Shown here piece by piece: positions 6,571 through 7,713 of a stretch of 7,713 nucleotides of DNA. The stretch spans positions 1 through 7,713 of the forward strand of contig DASTOB010000133.1 of assembly GCA_035720425.1 (NCBI GenBank), read 5' to 3'. Each line of letters opens with the position of its first letter. The first letter of the stretch is position 1. The notes under the pieces are model-generated. The model was not told the origin of the DNA. It worked only from the letters and a program-made list of their open reading frames with translations, and did not search any database. The DNA comes from DASTOB01 sp035720425. Lineage in GTDB: Bacteria > Chloroflexota > Limnocylindria > Limnocylindrales > CSP1-4. Position numbers and translations under genes: made by a program.

Positions 6571-6815
6571 ATCGGCCACCGAAGTCACAGGAGGGCTGTT
6601 TGACCGTGCGAAGTGGCGTTCGGACGGTTCGCCGGGGCGTACGGGCGAACGAACATCGTCGAATACGCCTTCTCTAACTGCAGCGCCCTCCCTCGCGGCC
6701 ATGCGCGCACGGAACGCCGGGGCCGAACACGCTGTCGGAGCGCAGCGGCGACCGAGCGCCGATTTCCAAGCCTTCTCTGACTGGCGCGCAACCCGCGCGG
6801 GCCCCCGCACGCCAC

Positions 6816-6841
6816 GGAACCGCGGGGCGATCGTCGGCGTC
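6816..6841 (+). promoter_or_regulatory. candidate ECF-type promoter of the sigma/anti-sigma operon
   Basis: GGAAC (6816-6820), a 17-base spacer and CGTC (6838-6841) match the general ECF pattern, an AAC-type -35 with a CGTC-type -10. Many ECF sigma factors activate their own operon, so an autoregulatory promoter is expected here. A similar GGAAC-N18-GTC arrangement occurs at 6711-6736. Short motifs arise by chance at this GC content. Confidence 0.35.
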
Positions 6842-6855
6842 TCGGACCGGAGCGA

Positions 6856-6864
6856 TGCTAGACT
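6856..6864 (+). promoter_or_regulatory. candidate extended -10 (TGCTAGACT)
   Basis: TG, one base, then TAGACT forms an extended -10 of the housekeeping type. Transcription would start near 6871, after the ATG at 6855 and before the GTG at 6906. It thus argues for the later start of the sigma factor. Confidence 0.4.
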
Positions 6865-6888
6865 CCGCCAGCCTGCGAATCGCCGTCC

Positions 6889-6894
6889 GGAGGG
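6889..6894 (+). promoter_or_regulatory. ribosome binding site supporting the GTG at 6906
   Basis: GGAGGG lies 11 bases upstream of the in-frame GTG at 6906. The spacing is slightly long but usable. The alternative ATG at 6855 has only GGAG two bases away, too close for normal initiation. Confidence 0.45.
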
Positions 6895-6905
6895 ACCCCC
6901 AGACC

Positions 6906-7514
6906 GTGGAGGACCTTCGCTCGACGACGGTCTCCGACGACCCCGTCCAGCGCCGCGACCTCATCCTGCTCGAGCGCGCCAAGGGAGGCGACCTCGACGC
7001 CTTCAACGATCTCGTCGCCTGCTACCAGGACCACCTCTATGCGCTCGTGGTCCGGATGGTGCCGGACCGGGACCAGGCGTCCGACGCCGTCCAGGAAGCG
7101 TTCTTCTCCGCCTACCGGAACATGGGCGGGTTCCGCGGCGGCAGCGTCCGGAGCTGGCTCAGTCGCATCGCCGTCAACGCGGCGATGGACGCGCAGCGCG
7201 CGAAGAAGCGCCGCCCCGTGCAGCCGTACCCGGAGCTCGACGACGAGAGCTGGCAGCCGCCCGCGGGTGCCGATGCCGACCCGATCTCGACCGCACTCAC
7301 CGTCGAGCGCACCGGCGCGCTGAACACCGCGCTGGCCGCGATCACGCCCGACCAGCGGACGGCGATCGTCCTGTTCGACGTCGAGGGTTACGACTACGCC
7401 GAGATCGCCGACATGACCGGCGTCTCGCTCGGGACGGTCAAGTCACGCATCCATCGCGGCCGACTCGCCCTGCGCAGTCTCCTCGAGGACCGGATGGAGC
7501 TCTTCCGTGGCTGA
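6906..7514 (+). CDS. ECF-type (group IV) sigma-70 family RNA polymerase sigma factor
   Basis: With the GTG start this is a 202-residue sigma factor that directs RNA polymerase to a specific promoter set. Region 2 (about 25-100) includes DLDAFNDLV, the core-binding segment around DAVQEAFFSAYRNM (60-73) and the -10 recognition part SVRSWLSRIAVNAAMD (80-95). An acidic linker (107-135) follows. Region 4 (about 138-195) holds the helix-turn-helix YAEIADMTGVSLGTVKSRIHRGR (164-186), which reads the -35. Regions 1.2 and 3 are absent, as in ECF factors. An in-frame ATG at 6855 would add 17 residues. I prefer 6906 because the extra residues look non-coding, a -10-like motif overlaps them, and GGAGGG precedes the GTG. 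The stop overlaps the start of the anti-sigma-like gene by 8 bp, so the two are an operon. The stimulus is not visible. Confidence 0.93.
   Translation: MEDLRSTTVSDDPVQRRDLILLERAKGGDLDAFNDLVACYQDHLYALVVRMVPDRDQASDAVQEAFFSAYRNMGGFRGGSVRSWLSRIAVNAAMDAQRAKKRRPVQPYPELDDESWQPPAGADADPISTALTVERTGALNTALAAITPDQRTAIVLFDVEGYDYAEIADMTGVSLGTVKSRIHRGRLALRSLLEDRMELFRG
7496..7499 (+). promoter_or_regulatory. ribosome binding site inside the sigma gene for the anti-sigma-like gene
   Basis: GGAG lies 7 bases before the GTG at 7507, within the last codons of the sigma factor. It supports that start and the 8-bp overlap. Confidence 0.6.
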
Positions 7515-7713
7515 CCATCGGCGAACCCCGCCCATCGGACCGCTCGCCACGCCCGGCGGCGCCAACCAGCCCAGCCCGCCGATCGGCCCGCTCGCCGCGA
7601 CCCACGAGCGGCACGACCTCCTGCTCGTCGCCGCCTGGGCGTCGGACGAGCTCGACGGTGCCGCCCGCACGGCGGCCGACGAGCTCGTCGCCGGCTGCTC
7701 CGCCTGCGCCGAC
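7507..7713 (+). CDS. anti-sigma-factor-like protein, zinc-finger-type N-terminus (3' partial)
   Basis: Sixty-nine residues are visible before the right edge. After a Pro/Gly-rich N-terminal tail, residues 36-69 (starting HDLLLVAAWASDELD and ending GCSACAD) resemble the start of the anti-sigma zinc-finger domain that sits at the N-terminus of many ECF partners. The CxxC pair is C64/C67, but the His usual four residues before the first Cys is Leu60, so zinc may not be bound in the classical way. The tail repeats the heptad PPIGPLA at residues 8-14 and 24-30. The GTG start overlaps the sigma stop, has a good ribosome binding site and gives a normal domain position. A membrane segment would be expected further on but is not in the window. 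The role of holding the upstream sigma factor inactive is inferred from position and similarity. Confidence 0.8.
   Translation, partial: MADHRRTPPIGPLATPGGANQPSPPIGPLAATHERHDLLLVAAWASDELDGAARTAADELVAGCSACAD

Larger units (their letters stand above)
6399..6815. other. gene-poor intergenic stretch
   Basis: Divergent region between the tRNA (minus strand) and the sigma factor gene (plus strand). I see no convincing protein gene: the open frames are Arg-rich with no recognisable domain. It contains the tRNA promoter candidate, two clear inverted repeats (6484-6506 and 6538-6570), a smaller one (6627-6633 with 6644-6650), a 10-bp palindrome GCGGATCCGC (6512-6521), and a strong Shine-Dalgarno-like AGGAGGG (6589-6595) before a 25-codon frame. 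No tmRNA, SRP RNA or RNase P signature was recognised. Confidence 0.6.

Noticed and set aside
6271..6810. 179-codon minus-strand frame upstream of and through the tRNA
   Set aside because: It reads through the whole tRNA and is Arg/Ser-rich without any domain.

Overview
The window is a GC-rich piece of bacterial chromosome, most likely from the Chloroflexota, perhaps a Limnocylindria/Ellin6529-type lineage. That placement is an inference from the wording of the DnaE motifs as I remember them, the GC content and the gene style; a phylogenetic placement of the DnaE would settle it. I see no phage, transposon, CRISPR or defence locus. Most of the window is ordinary housekeeping and envelope-stress type genes.

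Left half, + strand: bases 2-3793 encode almost all of the DNA polymerase III alpha subunit (DnaE). Only the first 25 or so residues are cut off by the window edge. The polymerase aspartates, the metal-binding residues of the PHP domain and a consensus clamp-binding motif are all visible. A long Gly/Pro/Ala-rich linker precedes the C-terminal domain.

Middle, - strand: two genes only 4 bp apart run towards dnaE and end 9 bp from its stop. The first is a PaaI-type hotdog thioesterase (4865-4395) and the second a TerB-like protein (4390-3803). Upstream of them lie a possible near-leaderless promoter, an 18-bp tandem repeat and a long inverted repeat (4961-5019). Next, also on the - strand, is a membrane protein (6169-5099) with an N-terminal zinc ribbon, a cytoplasmic domain, one membrane helix and an outer Septum_form-type domain. 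Upstream of it is a tRNA-Leu with anticodon CAA (6398-6312).

Right end, + strand: after a gene-poor stretch of about 500 bp holding only hairpins and promoter-like motifs, an ECF-type sigma factor (6906-7514) is followed by an anti-sigma-factor-like gene (from 7507). The two overlap by 8 bp and are probably co-transcribed and translationally coupled. A match to the ECF promoter pattern upstream suggests the sigma factor may activate its own operon.
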